Notes: a model not told the origin generated them from the sequence alone. Counted from the first letter of the stretch, positions 1 through 12,680 are shown. The stretch: DNA of 64,000 nt from Isoetes taiwanensis (GCA_021234155.1 JAJEKV010000222.1:620001-684000), one strand, 5' to 3'. Program-made: numbers and translations.

Positions 1-22
1 GAAGCTCTACCAAGATGAATAT

Positions 23-487
23 TCAGGTCAAAATTCTGAACTTTTCCTTCACAATGCCAAACCTATTTCCAAATCTATTCTCAACACACACCCTGTCCCT
101 GCATATCCTTTTGTTGAATCTAGCACAAGGGCCTACAGATGAAAGAAATACCTTCAATAAAAAATTTCTGCTCGGGTAAGGCAATTCTCCAAATAACAAT
201 GGAGAAATCCTAACCTGCATGTTATGATTGATAAGATGCCCTTTACTTATCTTCTTGCCATTCAAGATGACAAGTGGTTCTTGCATGATCTGTTTTGCAG
301 CTAGTTTCCTATACAGGCTGCTCTTCTTGAACTGATTTTCATCATGGACAGACCCTATTTTTGACACACAAATATTGATAAAGAGCCTGTCATATGTGAC
401 CACTCCTTGCATAAGACAAGAATGTCTTTTGTGCTTATTGTAGTAATCTTCTCCATGGTCTTTTTTCCAAGGCTTTTGGCATTGCAA
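23..487 (-). pseudogene. PIF/Harbinger (HARBI1-like) transposase fragment
   Basis: About 154 codons read on the minus strand and match the C-terminal half of the DDE_Tnp_4 nuclease of PIF/Harbinger elements. Visible in order are a 'GEDYYNKHKRHS' segment, 'GSVHDENQF' with the second catalytic Asp, 'SSLYRKL', 'YPSRNFLLK' and 'RVCVENRFG' with the catalytic Glu. The first catalytic Asp, expected just upstream in an IDGTH-like motif, is not in frame. The reading frame ends in a TGA immediately after 'KFRILT', where the family normally continues. A full transposase has about 350-450 residues, so this is a broken piece. No terminal inverted repeats or 3-bp target duplication could be located. The family call is good; activity is excluded. 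Confidence 0.8.
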
Positions 488-784
488 TGAATCTAGAGTA
501 CAACATGGTTTTGGATGCCAAAGGGTATACTTCTACACTATAGACTTGCCTATACAAAATCTCTGTTCTACATGTAATGGTTTTTCTCCATGGAACAAAC
601 TTTAAAGAACTATTACTACTGCTTTCCTAGGATCAGAACGGGCTCTAACTTTCTGACCAGCCTATAGAGATAAGGAACAACAAGACCTACTAATTTTTCA
701 AAGCTTGCCCTCTTTATTCTATAAAATTGGTGCCACATATCGTCCTCGTAAGAGGGCAAGCAATTTCACACATGATTATCTATG

Positions 785-1645
785 CTATCCCATTGTGTTG
801 ATCCCTGAAACATAAAGTCTGAGGCGCATGAACTCATCAGTATAAGCTTGGACCGACAAGCCGCGCTGCTCTAGTCGGTAGAATATCTGTATCTGTTTGC
901 AGTGATGTGCCCGAGGAACATAGTGTGATTTAAAGGCCTTGGCAAAGATTTTGAATTTACAACGGCCTCTGTTCAACCCATGAGATCGTGCATACCCTTT
1001 CCACCAAGTTCAGGCAGACTTAGTAAGGTTGGTAGTAGCTACTTTGCCAATGTCCTCTTCAACTCAAAGTGCAGAGAACGAGCCCCTCTGTATCGCTGGT
1101 GTCGCGAAGACATTGTGCCAGGTCATGCCATCACATTTGCCAAACTCACGCATCTCGTCCAACCAAGATTCTGCGTCCACAACAGAATGGGAAGCGCCTG
1201 AAAATTGAGCTAGTCTGCAATTTTTCCAAATGCTAGTAATACCTGAATCCACCGTCTTCTGGTAATCCTTCTTCCTGGCCTTAGCATGGTCCTGTTTCGA
1301 GGTGGTGGAGTCAGAACAGTCATCAGAATCAGACGAGTCGAATCTACTGTCAGAAGATGAAGAATGGCGGGCACATTTGGATCGTGTCGGCGTAGAGGAA
1401 CCGTGGCCTAAGGTTGGTGCGGCCGGTGGTGGAGGGGCCTCGGTGACTGGAACTTCTTGGCCATCTTTCCATATTCCAGGGCCTACTGGCCTTTCCAGGA
1501 CATAGTGCTGAAGTTGTGCCATCTGGCGCTTAATGATGAGCAATTTCTGTTCAGGAGTGAGGCGTCCCGTTTCCACTGGTGTCGCCCACGGAGGGGGACG
1601 TGCACCGTCTAAAATATAATGGGGATTAGCACAACATCTCAACAT
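785..1645 (-). pseudogene. Ty3/gypsy-type gag remnant
   Basis: Two minus-strand stretches (1645 to 1064, then 976 to 785, in different frames) form a degraded retrotransposon gag. The first has a Pro/Ser-rich N-terminal half and then 'DAESWLDEMREF', typical of the start of the Retrotrans_gag domain. The second holds 'AFKSHYVPRAHH' followed by 'RLEQRGLSVQAYTDEFMRL', the usual end of that domain. The part between needs frameshifts and contains stops. No protease, reverse transcriptase or integrase follows in the window. The element belongs to the Ty3/gypsy (Metaviridae-like) class by gag architecture; the clade is not determinable. Confidence 0.7.
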
Positions 1646-2990
1646 TGTTATAATAAGATCATTGATAAGAAAATACTTGATATTAAGATAGAATGTAAGG
1701 TTACATCTGGCATAATGCCCAAACGGGCAAACATAGATGAAATTTTACTTATGCAAGATGGTTATACAAGAGTATACTCTACTGGCACTGTAAGTGGATG
1801 CAATATCATATGAAGGATACCATCCCTTACTGTGCGCTCTAAATTATATTTGTACCAAGCCCGAACAATGATATCCTAGTATTCCAGGGTTGGGTTTATG
1901 ATTAAGAGTTTGAATAAGTTGTTCATCGCTCAATAAAGTTCCCAAAGGTGATCATCGGCGTCGAGGAATGCTTCTTTATTGGTGAAATCCCAGTAGAACC
2001 AACTTCTCCGCATCGTACATCGCAAGCTGTGGACGGCGTTGTCCCGAAGGAGCGTGACAATTTCCCACCCTTTAGTGGTGTGAAGTGGCATGTCTGTCCC
2101 TGTAACAAACCCCGTAATAGATGGATAATCAATGATTTATGCCCTACGCACGAGAATTCGTCAAAGAAAAAGATAGTCAAGAGAAGAAGACCAAAATTTA
2201 TATTAATGGAAGCACTTATAACCGTTGAATACAATTACAAGAAATGCCCATAGGCTGACACAAAAAAGTAGAGAGTGAGTAAAACTTTTAAGCATGATCT
2301 ACTCATATTGATGCCAATTGCAAAGAAGATTCATGCACCAAAAGAATGGAGCTTACTCCATTAGTACCAATCAATAGTTATTACTTAGTGTTGACATAAA
2401 GAAGCAACACGACAATAACACTAAATATGGAAAAAGGTAAATATATAGACATGTGGCGAAAGAGAGTCAACAACAGTGTAATGACACGAAACAATAATGG
2501 TCAAAATGAATCGAAGATTCGGTGTCAAGATATTCGGTTGGGAGTTGTAAATAGTCATGTTAAGCAGTATGGGATTTTCTTGGAGCATTATGAGTAAGTG
2601 CACCAGACCAAAAGATTGACAAATGTGATGGGGTGACATTAGTCAGGGGTAAAAGTCTACAGCATGTTGAATTCTGAGACTCTGGGCGCGAGACTCGGGT
2701 TGAGCTGCAATATGGATTCTTCATCTATTGGTGTAGGGGTGGAGGGGTGAAAAATGAGAATAAAAAATAAAAGCAATGGAAAGCAGGACCGAAAGGGGAA
2801 CATGTGAGAAGAAGAGTAAAATACAATAATCTTGCAACAATCAAATTTGGTATTTTTGTAACATATGATTTATTAAGGTTAATAGGTGGTATTCGTATAC
2901 CAAACCGTATGAATACCAGAGAAAGACAGGGGGTTAACGCGACGATCCATCCATTTTTTTCCCTAGGTCGGGGGCGCGTCCTTCCGGGGC
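1646..2990. other. No gene recognised; possible LTR or leader remains of the gag element
   Basis: This stretch lies upstream of the minus-strand gag remnant, where an LTR and leader would be expected. On the minus strand there is an AATAAA-containing segment near 1970-1985, but no TG...CA repeat pair or primer-binding site could be matched. Short open frames on both strands show no recognisable domain. It is AT-rich apart from a GC-richer patch at 1950-2110. Confidence 0.3.
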
Positions 2991-4400
2991 CCAAAGACTT
3001 GCCGCTTGCTAAATCGGGAGGATGGGCGGGGAAAGGATCGGCATGTTGGCTTATCTTCTGCGAGGGGCTTACACGGTTTCGATTTCGTCTTCCCGCGGTG
3101 AGTTAGCGCCGGGTGCGTGTGTTTTACCTCTTTCGATTACATTTTTTGAGATGTCTTTAAGAAGGGAGGCCGGAGGGCAAGGGTCGGGCATGCAAATCTT
3201 CCATCCCGGTTCGATGGCCTCTATGGCTGCTCATCCCTGACAGATCGCCGATTCTATCCCTTTGCCGGATACTCAGCCCGAAGGGATTCAATTGATGTTT
3301 ACGTTACTTTAGGCCTTTACGGACAAGATGTTCCCAAATCTTTCTATGATGCCCTTGTCGATTTTGTGACTCAAATGTCTAGCGAGGGCGTGAGCCTTGG
3401 AAGGGGCTCCTCTACTGATCACTTACATGTTGGGGGTGTTTTGAGAGGTCGATTCGGAAGTCCTAAGGCCTTGAATGATGCTATCAAAAAAGACTTCAAC
3501 CTGGTGCAGACTATATCCCCGGTGTACACAGGGACCACACCATGGCGGTGGGTTGATTTCTTTCATGTGGTTCCTTCTTGTACAGTGTATAGTCTTTGTA
3601 TTTATCTGGCTGTTGTATTTCTACGGTTTTATGGTTGGTACTGCATTTGTGCGGGGTCTTCTTGAGAAATGGATGGAAATGGCGACACCATGGATGAGAC
3701 CCCACTGTGGTTGTTAGTATTGGTCCCGATATCATCGGGTTCTACCATTGATGATTCTCATCCAAACCGCATGCTTATCCTCCGAAAGTGAGGAAGTCTT
3801 TACTAGCGAGGAATTTGTGACTAGCATTGTGCAGGTTGGTGCGGAGGGGCGCTACGGGATTGCGGACCTCATTGAGGATCGAGAAGGCGTGATAGGAAGC
3901 TTCTATGTTGCTATAAATTGCGCGCTTTATCTGGGCGGGCAATGGGACCGTCTTGGTGTCTTGCCCGGGAATCGAGTTTGCATGTGTTGCGCTCACACAT
4001 GAGCTTGGCAAGGGCTCTCGACCACGGGGAGATCACGCCCGGCTTGATCGGCTCATCGGGCATGCTAGCCGGGCGACCGAGGGGTGAAGCTTTGTGTTGA
4101 ACTTGCATCCCGGTTATCGGTTATGTGTGATGAACTTATATGTTGTTGTGATCTGAACTATTTACGCCATGTGGCTTCGTATCTTTGGTATTTCAATGTA
4201 AATATTTGACATTTGTTTGCTTGATAATTGGACACTGTTTGTTTCTCGTTTATATTTCAGACAGTGTTTATTCCAGTGGGGCATTGGCCCCCTTGCATAA
4301 GGGAGCTCCATTAGTTGGAGCTCTCTTATGCTCGGCTGAGCTGTGGTTACTTGCTGGGGTTCGATTCCCCAGGCTCAGGCCTGATATTTGATCTGCAGGT
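2991..4400. other. GC-rich block, unassigned
   Basis: Base composition rises sharply compared with both flanks, and several short plus-strand frames run through it (3022-3240, 3366-3665, 3748-4002). None matches a family I recognise, and a hydrophobic stretch at 3540-3660 is not sufficient for a call. The composition shift suggests an inserted sequence, for instance a retroelement interior or organelle-derived DNA, but neither is demonstrated. A tRNA-like T-arm near 4350 is listed among rejected items. Confidence 0.25.
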
Positions 4401-4800
4401 ATAACAGTATTCTTTGGAGAATACGCCATGGTTTTATTTATAGTTGCATGTATTTTTGTTCAAGTCAAACAAGCCAGGTATGACTTGTAAAGGACTTGAA
4501 ATGGAGGGCAGGGATGCTCTTAGAGAGCATCTTGACTTTTGGACCATTGTCTTTTTTTTTAAATGGCTGTCATCTGACGGCCCAAAATCCATAATACAAG
4601 TTATATCCATTAACTTGTAATACAAGTTATATCCATAATACAAATACATGAATAGTGATGTTGACGAAGAAAAATAGCCCACAAAGGCAGTAAATGCATA
4701 GCACATTTTCATACCACGTTTGGGAGCCAAAAAAATCCAGGCCCTCGATCGGCGCGGGCGAGCATCGGGGCCGTTGCTACAGTCCTGTGTTTTTTTGCAG

Positions 4801-4808
4801 TATAAATA
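4801..4808 (+). promoter_or_regulatory. TATA box of the phytocyanin gene
   Basis: TATAAATA lies 36 bases before the ATG at 4844. With usual plant spacing, transcription would begin near 4830, giving a very short leader of about 13 bases. It is the only good TATA match directly upstream of this gene. Confidence 0.6.
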
Positions 4809-4843
4809 GGCAGAACAGAGACGGAGATGCTCCAAGCTTAAAT

Positions 4844-5382
4844 ATGGCAGTTCCGAAGTATGTGGTTTTGGCTATGGCGGTCGTTGCATTAGCCACTGCA
4901 GCAAGCGCCAAAACTGTAGCAGTCGGAGGAGCCCAACAATGGACCTATGGATTCGACTATCCTTCTTGGGCATCCAAGATCAGGTTCTCTGTTGGAGATG
5001 CATTGGGTATTTTTTCTTCTCCCATTCTGTTCCATATATTTCTTCTTCATTGTCTCCGATATTTCTTCTTCATTTCTCAATATTTCTTCTTCATTGTCTC
5101 CAATATTTCTTCTTAGGTTTACCATACTAATGCCCCTTCCTTTGGGCAGTTTTCAAGTATAGCCCTTCCGGTATTCCGCATAATGTTTACCTCCTGAAAG
5201 GCAAAACCCAGTACCTCAACTGTGACTTCAAAGGCGCTGTTTTACTAGCAGGAACATCTGCTGGATCTCCAGGCTTTAAGTATGTTTTGAAGCAGAAAAA
5301 AACTTACTATTTTGCCTGTGGTATTGGGAATGGCTCTCACTGCAAAAACGGATCTATGAAGTTTGCAGCTACTCCTCGATAA
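4844..5382 (+). CDS. Phytocyanin (plantacyanin / basic blue protein type), two exons
   Basis: This gene encodes a small secreted blue copper protein, 131 residues. Exons are 4844-5006 and 5150-5382, joined in phase 1 within a Val codon; the GT at 5007 and AG at 5148-5149 are canonical. Residues 1-22 form a signal peptide (hydrophobic core ending in AASA), followed by the mature start 'KTVAVGGAQQWTYGF'. Type-1 copper ligands are visible: His in 'SGIPHNVY', then Cys, His and Met in the C-terminal 'YYFACGIGNGSHCKNGSMKF'. A disulphide is likely between the Cys of 'YLNCDF' and the Cys of 'SHCKNG'. The Met ligand and lack of a GPI tail or Pro-rich extension fit plantacyanins better than stellacyanins or early nodulin-like proteins. 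No lesion is seen. The family acts in the cell wall or apoplast, usually as an electron carrier; the specific role is unknown. Confidence 0.9.
5007..5149 (+). repeat. Phytocyanin intron with T-rich tandem repeat
   Basis: The 143-bp intron carries three to four imperfect copies of a unit like 'atatttcttcttcattg' (about 20-38 bp spacing) across 5035-5117. The repeats are pyrimidine-rich and lie well upstream of the 3' splice site, so they could act as an extended polypyrimidine region or be simple slippage. Confidence 0.7.
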
Positions 5383-6694
5383 GTGTCAGGGAAGAACCAG
5401 TGCATAAAATGAGTATATACATGGACACATGAACATGATTTGCTTCATGGGTGTCCTTTTGTTCTTTTGCTTTTGATGCCCTTTTTGTGGCATCTTCAAT
5501 AAACCAACCTGTTGAACCTTAAATTTTAATTATTTGTTGTCAGTGTATCTGCTCGATACTGCTGCTAGTGCCTAGTCTGTCTGTCTGTAGCAGGAAGGTT
5601 TTGTGGTTTGTTTTTTGTGATGATGATAATGACTGCTTTTTGAATAGCACGCTTTTACTCGTTTTGTTGACATTAAAGACTTTGGCACAACCATGAACGA
5701 CTATGGAACTATAAGAAAGACACGTACCCATATTCTCTTTCACAAGATTTTCATGTATTTTTCTATAAAGACATACAAATTTCCAGTTGGAGATTTGAAA
5801 GATCAGACTATTTAGAGGAACATTAGGAGACTGGAGACTTGAAAGATCCGGACTATTTAGGTTGCCACCCCTTAGAATTAAATTCTCCTAATCAAATTTT
5901 AAGCACCTGAAAATTTTAGTCCAAAGTTATTTGTTTATAAAATTCGACTCCGCCACTCGTTGCCCACCCGCTCACTAGGCCATCACTAGGCACTTACCTG
6001 CGTAAAAGGACGAGCCTTTTTACATGAGGGAGATGGCTCTGATGTGCACGTGAATCCAACCTAAGTGATGTCGCCAGTAGTAGCTTACCAGAAAATGGTC
6101 GGATAAATGACAGACTGGCCAAATTTCAAGGTGCTTTAAAATTTCACTGAGGAACTTTTGTCATCTGAAAATTTTGTTCTAGCAGGAATTTCTTCACAAA
6201 ATACGCTCCAAATCAATTGTCTATCAAGACACACAACACCATCACCAATCGTCTTGCCCCATCTAAACATTGCATGTGATGAGCCCCTCCCTGATAATCA
6301 TTGAGCAAGAAGCTGGAATGCTATGGCAAGTTTATTGGTGTGGCCGACACTGATAACCAGAAATGCATGATTGAGGCTGTATGTGCGAGGCGTATTTTTG
6401 GTTATCAGTCGAGGCAGAGACAGATAACCACCTTATTAGTCTTATATGGGTGGGAAAGTACTGGTAACTAGTTATCAGTACTCCTGCACCAATAAGTTAA
6501 CCAAAAACAAGGACTCTCTCTTTACACACAAGGACTCTCTCTTTACGTAAAAAACTATTTATCTTATCTTTACACACATGAGTCCAATAAGGTGTGTTAA
6601 GACTTCCTCAAGAGCATTTGAGGTCTTCTAATGAAATTTAATATCTTCAACCTTGCAGGTGGGTCCCCCGTGCTGGGCCCCCAAGCCACCCCAC

Positions 6695-6728
<34 letters not shown>

Positions 6729-7140
6729 CAACTTTCCACTCCCTAACCCCAACTCCCCACTCCTTCAAGTTTTGCTTCTTTTAATCAAATTTTATTCATC
6801 TTGAAATTTCAGCCCAAAACGACTCGTTCTTAAAAGTCAATTGTATCCTGCACTCTTTGCAATGAAACATGTTGTCAACACCTGCGATGTTAAGCAGCCG
6901 CTAGTAATGGACATTTGAGATTTTCTAATCAAGTTCAACATCTTCTACTTCACTAGCTCCTTCATGTGAAGGGGTTCGTTTTTTTCTTGCAGATGACACT
7001 AACTTATGTCAAAGGAAGAGTAACGTAACTACTTTTGCCTCATGCTAGGTGCTTTTCTTTGATAGAAAAGCAATGGAGAATTTCTAGCAAAGCTAAACCC
7101 ATTCAAACAATTTTTAAACAACTAAAATAATAATAGAATA
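5383..7140. other. Intergenic; nothing coding recognised
   Basis: The first 150 bases are the likely 3' UTR of the phytocyanin gene, with an AATAAA-like signal near 5499. The rest is AT-rich, with short internal duplications (a 'gagacttgaaagatc' type repeat near 5795-5850, and 'aaggactctctctttac' at 6510-6545) and a run of 32 A at 6696-6727. The A-run, followed by no recognisable retroposed gene, may be a decayed retroelement tail. Confidence 0.5.
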
Positions 7141-7141
7141 G

Positions 7142-10100
7142 AATATGATTTTATAGTCCACCACGGAGACCAACTGGCCTATGGGACCCAAGTACAAAGA
7201 GAGAGCAGCGATATTACTACAGGATTAAAAACCCCAGGAAGGGTTTGGAGGGAAAAGCCTTAGTAGCAATAAGGATCTTGCGACATCTTTGTACGATTAT
7301 ATACATAATCACAAATGCGGTTTGAGGTTAATGTCGGACGGGGGGCATAAGCGAGTCGCGTATCCATTACCCACGGAGGTCTGATCCCAACAAGCCTAGA
7401 GAGGCTGCTCGGTAAGCTCATGCAAGGCGATGGGGCACAACTCTTAGAGCATCCGAGCCCGGATATCTTTGGCACGGGCAGTGCGGAGGGCGTGACTTTC
7501 ATCCTCAATGGCGCTGGTTGGCGGCGGCGGACTCTGTCCTCACGCGGCCCGAATCCATCTCCCTGTCTCAATGCGGAGGTGGTGTGCACTGTCGCGAATG
7601 GAAGCAATCACTCTGGCGGCTTTTTCATGGGTAGATGGGTGCGGCGGTAGTGGTGTGGGCCCCTCGTGAGCATGGGATTAACTGCTTTGTCGATAATTTG
7701 CCACCTTGACATGTAGGGCCTCTGCATCCCAAAGCTTGGCCATGAAGCAAGCATCAAATCTTGCTTCATGGGCGGCGCATTCGCCGGTGTATGCTTTGGT
7801 CCACATCGTGTGCACGCACATTCCATAGCGAGAACCACGGGCTTGCTTGTCTTTCAAGAGCTTTGAGTCATTTGCGGGTCCATCGCCCTTGCCAAAGCAA
7901 GGTTGGGCAGCAGGGCTTCATCCATAGCCACCACCTTACGGAAGTAAATAATGTGACGTTCCAACGCTTGACCCTCAGTAATGGAAGGAAGCCTTTGTCT
8001 CTGGAGCAAGATCGATATGGGACCGTGGATTGGATTTCCTCGATCGGGCCAAGAAGGCCTTCTCTGTACTGCTCTAGATCGTTCCAAGTGGTGAGGGATA
8101 TCAGCGGCCCCCACATACGCCCCCATAGGAGGACCGGTTCAACCAAGGCCACGAACAAGTGTGCTGATGACCCCATGCATACGGCTACGCCTTGTATTTG
8201 TTGTTTTGCATTGCATCTGGGGCTTTCCGGCTGCGGTGACCCGTAAACGATGGATGCATCGGTGTGTGGTAGTAGAAAACTCAATGCCCAAATACTTATA
8301 AGGTGAGCCACCTCCACTACACTTACAGTGGTAAGTGAATGAGGGAAAGGCGTGGGTCTTAGGGATGATGGGACCGGTGCACCCTTGTCTTGGCCAAGTT
8401 AACTCATGTCGGTGAATTGGCGAGAAAGTGTCCAAAGCATCCGGTGGCGTTGCATGTCCTGCAGGGGGTATATGCGGCAGTCAACATCATCGGCATATAT
8501 GAGTTTGCGGATTATGTGGTGCATCAAGCGGCGCCTCCCAGGTGCTTTCGGCTAGCCATTCTTCTAGGCTGGTCAATGTACAAGTAGAAGAGCGTCGGGG
8601 ATAGAGGGCAGCCCTGGCACCCCAATGCTACTAATAACGGGCTCCCCGACGATTGTGAGAGACGGCCAGGAGCAAGCCTCGTATATAACGTATATAGCAT
8701 TACGCAAAGTCGGCGGGGGTCCCTATTTGTCTCAATGGTCCCACAACTTATCCGAGGAGGCAGCGTGGTCAAAAGCCTTTGCGAAATCCACAAAGCAACA
8801 ATCATGCATTTCGACGTTGATTCCGGCTATCCTCTATGAGTGTTCGCAGAGTGAAGATATGGTCAATAGTAGAATGCCGGGAGGAAGCCTGCTGGCGTGA
8901 GAGAGCACTTCTCCTTTCTCGCCCCAAAGTGTCGATCGTTTTGCTCAAGAATCAAGCAAGCAACTTGACAAAGATAGAACCCGACCATAATGGATGCGAT
9001 AGTTGGTCAATGTGGGGGTCCCCCGCTTTGTATATGGGCACAACTCTCTTGGTAGTCCGGTCGCGGGGGAAGCCTTCTTGCAATGCCATGTTGAAGAGTC
9101 TTTGTGAGAACCGGCACCATTGGGGCCCGGCCCACTTGAAGCTCTGCCGCATACCATCCAAATCTGCTGCCTTCGGATTAGGCGTTGCGGGCCCTTTTTT
9201 ATGACATCCCCGGTAATGACTAGTGCTAGGCTGTCTGCGGAGATACTGGTGCGGCTTCCCATTGGGTCATCCGGTACAGCTGCTGCGAATATCTCACCCA
9301 TTGTTAGGGGTAATATTTCCTGTGGGCTGTGCGGGCTTACTCAAGACCTTTCTCCGAAGGCCCTAGGGTGGCGGTCCCGTACACCAAACATCATTTGCTG
9401 GTGCTCACCAAGGTACCTGGCTTTCTTGGTCTTGAGGAAGGAGGGCGGTATTCAATGGATGGCCTCTTGGCGAATGGTGGGGTCCAGCACTTGGCGGAGC
9501 CATCGTTTTTCAACTCCAGAGCATTAGTCATCCGAACCGGTGATTGAGGGGAAGGTGGTTGCAGCCCCGTGGATCGTCGAGGCGGCCTCTCCCAAAGCAT
9601 CTGTCCCCTACCCTCAAAGGATTTGGTTCATTTGGGCGTCTCTGCTGTTGAAGTGTAGGGAGTCTGCAGAACTCGGCGACTCATGCTCAAGCATCCTCGC
9701 ATAGACCGCCGCATGATCATAGTCGGGCGCGAACCGTGGTACATGGGGTGTTGGGGCAATGGGTGCTCGGTTGGCCTGCCAATCTATCTGCAGAACAGGG
9801 GCTGATGGTCGGAGTCTACTTTCGTCCGGCCACCCGATCGATACTGAGGCGAGTGATCAAGTGTAGGCATTGCTCGTCGCTAGCACGTAATCCACCACAC
9901 TGGTGCCGCCCACGGTTCTCCCCTGTCTACAAGTGAAGGCGGCCGGAGGGGCGGCCTTCGTGCTGACCCATTGCAAAATGACCAGGTCAAAGATCGCGCT
10001 TGACCAGCGGCGGTACGGGCCATACCGTGTGTCACCGGGTTGTCATCTCATGCCCTTGGCCAAACCATCTCTCAAGGGGTCCATTTGCAACACATCCTCG

Positions 10101-10345
10101 CTAGAGGTGCGAATTTTGGGATCTGCTCGCCTCACAATGGCGGCGCATTGAAATCTCCAAGCAACATGACCTTGCCCAATTGTCTGTACTGCTGTATGTC
10201 ATCATATAGATCGACATAGGGCTCCTGCCTGCCCACATCCAAGTGCGTGTGGTAAAAGTTGCTCTCAGCATGTGGGAAGTAGCAAGCCGCCACAAATTGA
10301 CAATATTTTTCATCTCTAAGAATAGTTTTTTTTTTTTAAACAAAG
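7142..10345 (-). mobile_element. Decayed LINE (non-LTR retrotransposon) pol
   Basis: On the minus strand a degraded LINE runs from an endonuclease remnant to a 3' tail. Near 10345-10130 is the end of an apurinic-type endonuclease with 'VMLLGDFNA'. Then come a linker, reverse transcriptase pieces ('TKRVVPIYKAGDP' near 9040, 'CQGCPLSPTLFYLYID' near 8590, and 'LIYADDVDCRIY' with the YADD active site near 8485), and a C-terminal part to about 7600. Many frameshifts and stops separate the blocks. The 3' end around 7220-7142 reads (minus strand) 'TTGGGTCCCATAGGCC' then 'TTGGTCTCC' and an AT-rich tail. That same motif closes two other LINE fragments in this window. It is inactive. Clade is probably L1/RTE-like in the wide sense; not resolved. 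Confidence 0.85.
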
Positions 10346-11829
10346 CATGTATATAGCAGTAAAATATTACTCTCTCTCTCTCAAGCTTTTCAATGTATAT
10401 TCACTATTGAATAATGGTTGTTGAGGATTATCAACATCACAAGTACTTTTGGAGGAGAATGAACAACATATCGCTCCAGAAGATTCTTTTGATAATCGAT
10501 AGAAGACTATCATGATAATCTGTTGCAACAAGTTAGGCAGTTGAAACCTAAATTGGCTAGTTCTGATTGCAGATAATCCTCTCTAGCCATGATTTAAGGG
10601 GGTCAATGTGCAATGACCTAGCACCAGGGGTTATTGCACATAACATGAGAGGGGAGCATTAAACCCCTCTTAGTCCGTCAAGGTCAAGGCCTTTGTCATC
10701 ACACATTTTGCATCAATAGAATGCATGTGACACAAAGACTACTTAAATATACAAGAAATTTATCGAGGCCGCCGCGAACATTTCTCTTCGTTGAACATTA
10801 TATTAATTCAAAATGATGCCAGTTATGACATTCGAAAGTAGAAGCAATTGCTAACGCCTATGCTTGAAAAATTTGGAACCTCTATGTGCGATGGAACATC
10901 CAAAAATAGACAAAAACGCAAAATATTCTTTGGCGTTTATATACCTTTGAAATCCAAGGCCAATAACTAATCTTTTTATGCTTCGCTTAGTAAAACTATA
11001 TCATAGTGTCACGTGTCACATGTAACTACATCATAAGCTTGCAGATTGTTAAATCTGTTGTTTGCTAAACATATCACTTAAGTTGTTTTGCTTTCTCAAG
11101 AGACTAAGTATTAGTTGGCATTTTGTTAAGACGGATAAGACAGAGGCCACCTTATCTGTGCAATCATGGTTTGTGTGTCTTGAAGACCCAAATGGCCACC
11201 AATATATAATCCTATTCTTGCATCATTGCTCTGCATTTCTAGGTGGCAGAACTACACTTGCCAGACTATCATGGTAAATAATTAAGAATATATTGATGAA
11301 CAAAGTAAGAAGCCAACTGTGGATATATTATTATTTGGCACATGAAGTCGTATGTTTATTCACCACATGAAAAATAGTCTCCCAATGACATCTATCATCA
11401 GGTGCTTCTTGTGCATTGACAATCTCTAAAACAAAGCAGCCAATGTAAGTGATTATGAAAACCTGACGTATGCCAAATTATATAAATATCTACGTTTTAA
11501 TTTCAGTAGTACACGAAACAACATATATTCTAAACCCAACATCTTCTAGCACTACGCTCAACAACCACTCATTTCTTGCATTGATGAAGCACATAGTTCT
11601 AAACAATATTGCAAAAGTCAACTTTTGTATGCGGTTCATGAAGAACAAAAGACCATGAAAAGTACCATGGAAATTCTCTTTATGTCTAAGCAACATGAGA
11701 AGTGCATGATAAATGGTTTGCAAAAATAATTCTGGCCATCAATATACAATCAAGTTCTATTTTTGCATAATAGTTATGGATTTCTAGGCGGCAGAACTAC
11801 TATCTCTACATTATCATGGCAAACAACAG
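10346..11829. repeat. Noncoding region; first unit of a diverged tandem duplication
   Basis: From about 11130 to 11510 the sequence is repeated, diverged, from about 11690 onward (shared landmarks: 'gcagaactac' before 'tatcatgg', 'attgatgaacaaagta', 'ttggcacatgaa'/'tagcacatgaa', 'gtatgcc/taaat'). The second unit is split by a LINE at 11847-12416 and by another insert at about 12681-13669, and resumes near 13707. No coding content was recognised, and 10346-11130 has no feature. Confidence 0.55.
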
Positions 11830-12433
11830 GAACATGCTAAATAATTTTTTTTGTTGAAGGACGTCAGACTTTATTCAATCAAAGAGTCAAATACAAGTAT
11901 AAATACAGAGACAGGAATAAAATCTCAGCGGATAAGCGGAGACCCACCGAGTGAAGCAACCTGCCTAAGCATAAGAGTGCACATCCAAAAACTCCTCAAA
12001 AATCAATCGCCTCTTGCGAGGGGCAAGTGAAGAACAATGATACGACTTTACAATGTAACCTTGAGCTTCTTGGAGAACACGATTATTTGCCACATCCAGA
12101 CCGTTGAAGATTACCAATCTTCGTCTTTTCCAGATAGTCCAAAGCAACCATCCTGCTGCTAGATGAAAAGCCTGGCCTTGTAACTCTGTCCAAGTACTTG
12201 GGTAAATTGCCAAAAGCAGTTGTTGACTTGTTAGTGAAACCTGAAAAAGGGAAAACAACCAGTCCCATACCTGTCTAAGGTGTTCACACATGAAAAAGCA
12301 ATGCTCAATGGTCTCAGATCCACGCTTGCATACTGGACACTGATTTGATATTCTAGGGTTAAACTTATGGACAAGCACATTAACCCGCAGACACCTATGA
12401 AGAATCTGCCACCAAAGAACATGCTAAATAATT
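11830..12433 (-). mobile_element. 5'-truncated LINE insertion with 17-bp target site duplication
   Basis: The insert 11847-12416 is flanked by the perfect direct repeat 'gaacatgctaaataatt' at 11830-11846 and 12417-12433. A T-run at the left edge is the complement of a short poly(A) tail, so the LINE points to the minus strand. It keeps only the last part of ORF2: a zf-RVT domain with 'LRVNVLVHKFNPRISNQCPVC' type spacing, 'ETIEHCFFMC' and 'LLWTIWKRRRLVIF', open from 12378 to 11965. A 3' UTR with 'GATTGAATAAAGTC' follows. This tail differs from that of the 7-10 kb LINE, so it is another family. The intact target duplication shows a fairly recent target-primed insertion. Confidence 0.92.
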
Positions 12434-12680
12434 GAGAAACATTGATGAACAAAGTACTAATTTCATCATGCATTTAGAAGCAAACTATGGATATATCTGT
12501 AAATCCAAAACCCTATTAGATGAAACACTATTTAGCACATGAAATCATATATCTGTTCACCAAAAGAAAACCAGTTGTTTATCTGCTCTCAATGGCATCA
12601 GCCATTCCCTTTACAGGAGATTCTCATCTTTTGCATTTTCAACCTCTCAAATAAAGAGCCAAACATAAGTGATTAGAGTT

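Noticed and set aside
3520-3720. Hydrophobic plus-strand frame suggesting a membrane protein or organelle-derived gene
   Set aside because: No recognisable family, no splice signals that help, and overlapping frames are equally open because of high GC content.
4300-4385. tRNA-like segment with a perfect T-arm ('ggggttcgattcccc') and B-box GGTTCGATTCC
   Set aside because: No matching acceptor stem, D-arm or anticodon arm could be folded; flanking CTGAGC/GCTCAG only extends the hairpin. A SINE promoter was also considered, but no A box at the right distance or poly(A) end was found.
6696-6727. Poly(A) run as the tail of a retroposed gene
   Set aside because: No gene body, target duplication or polyadenylation signal upstream on the plus strand; treated as a homopolymer.
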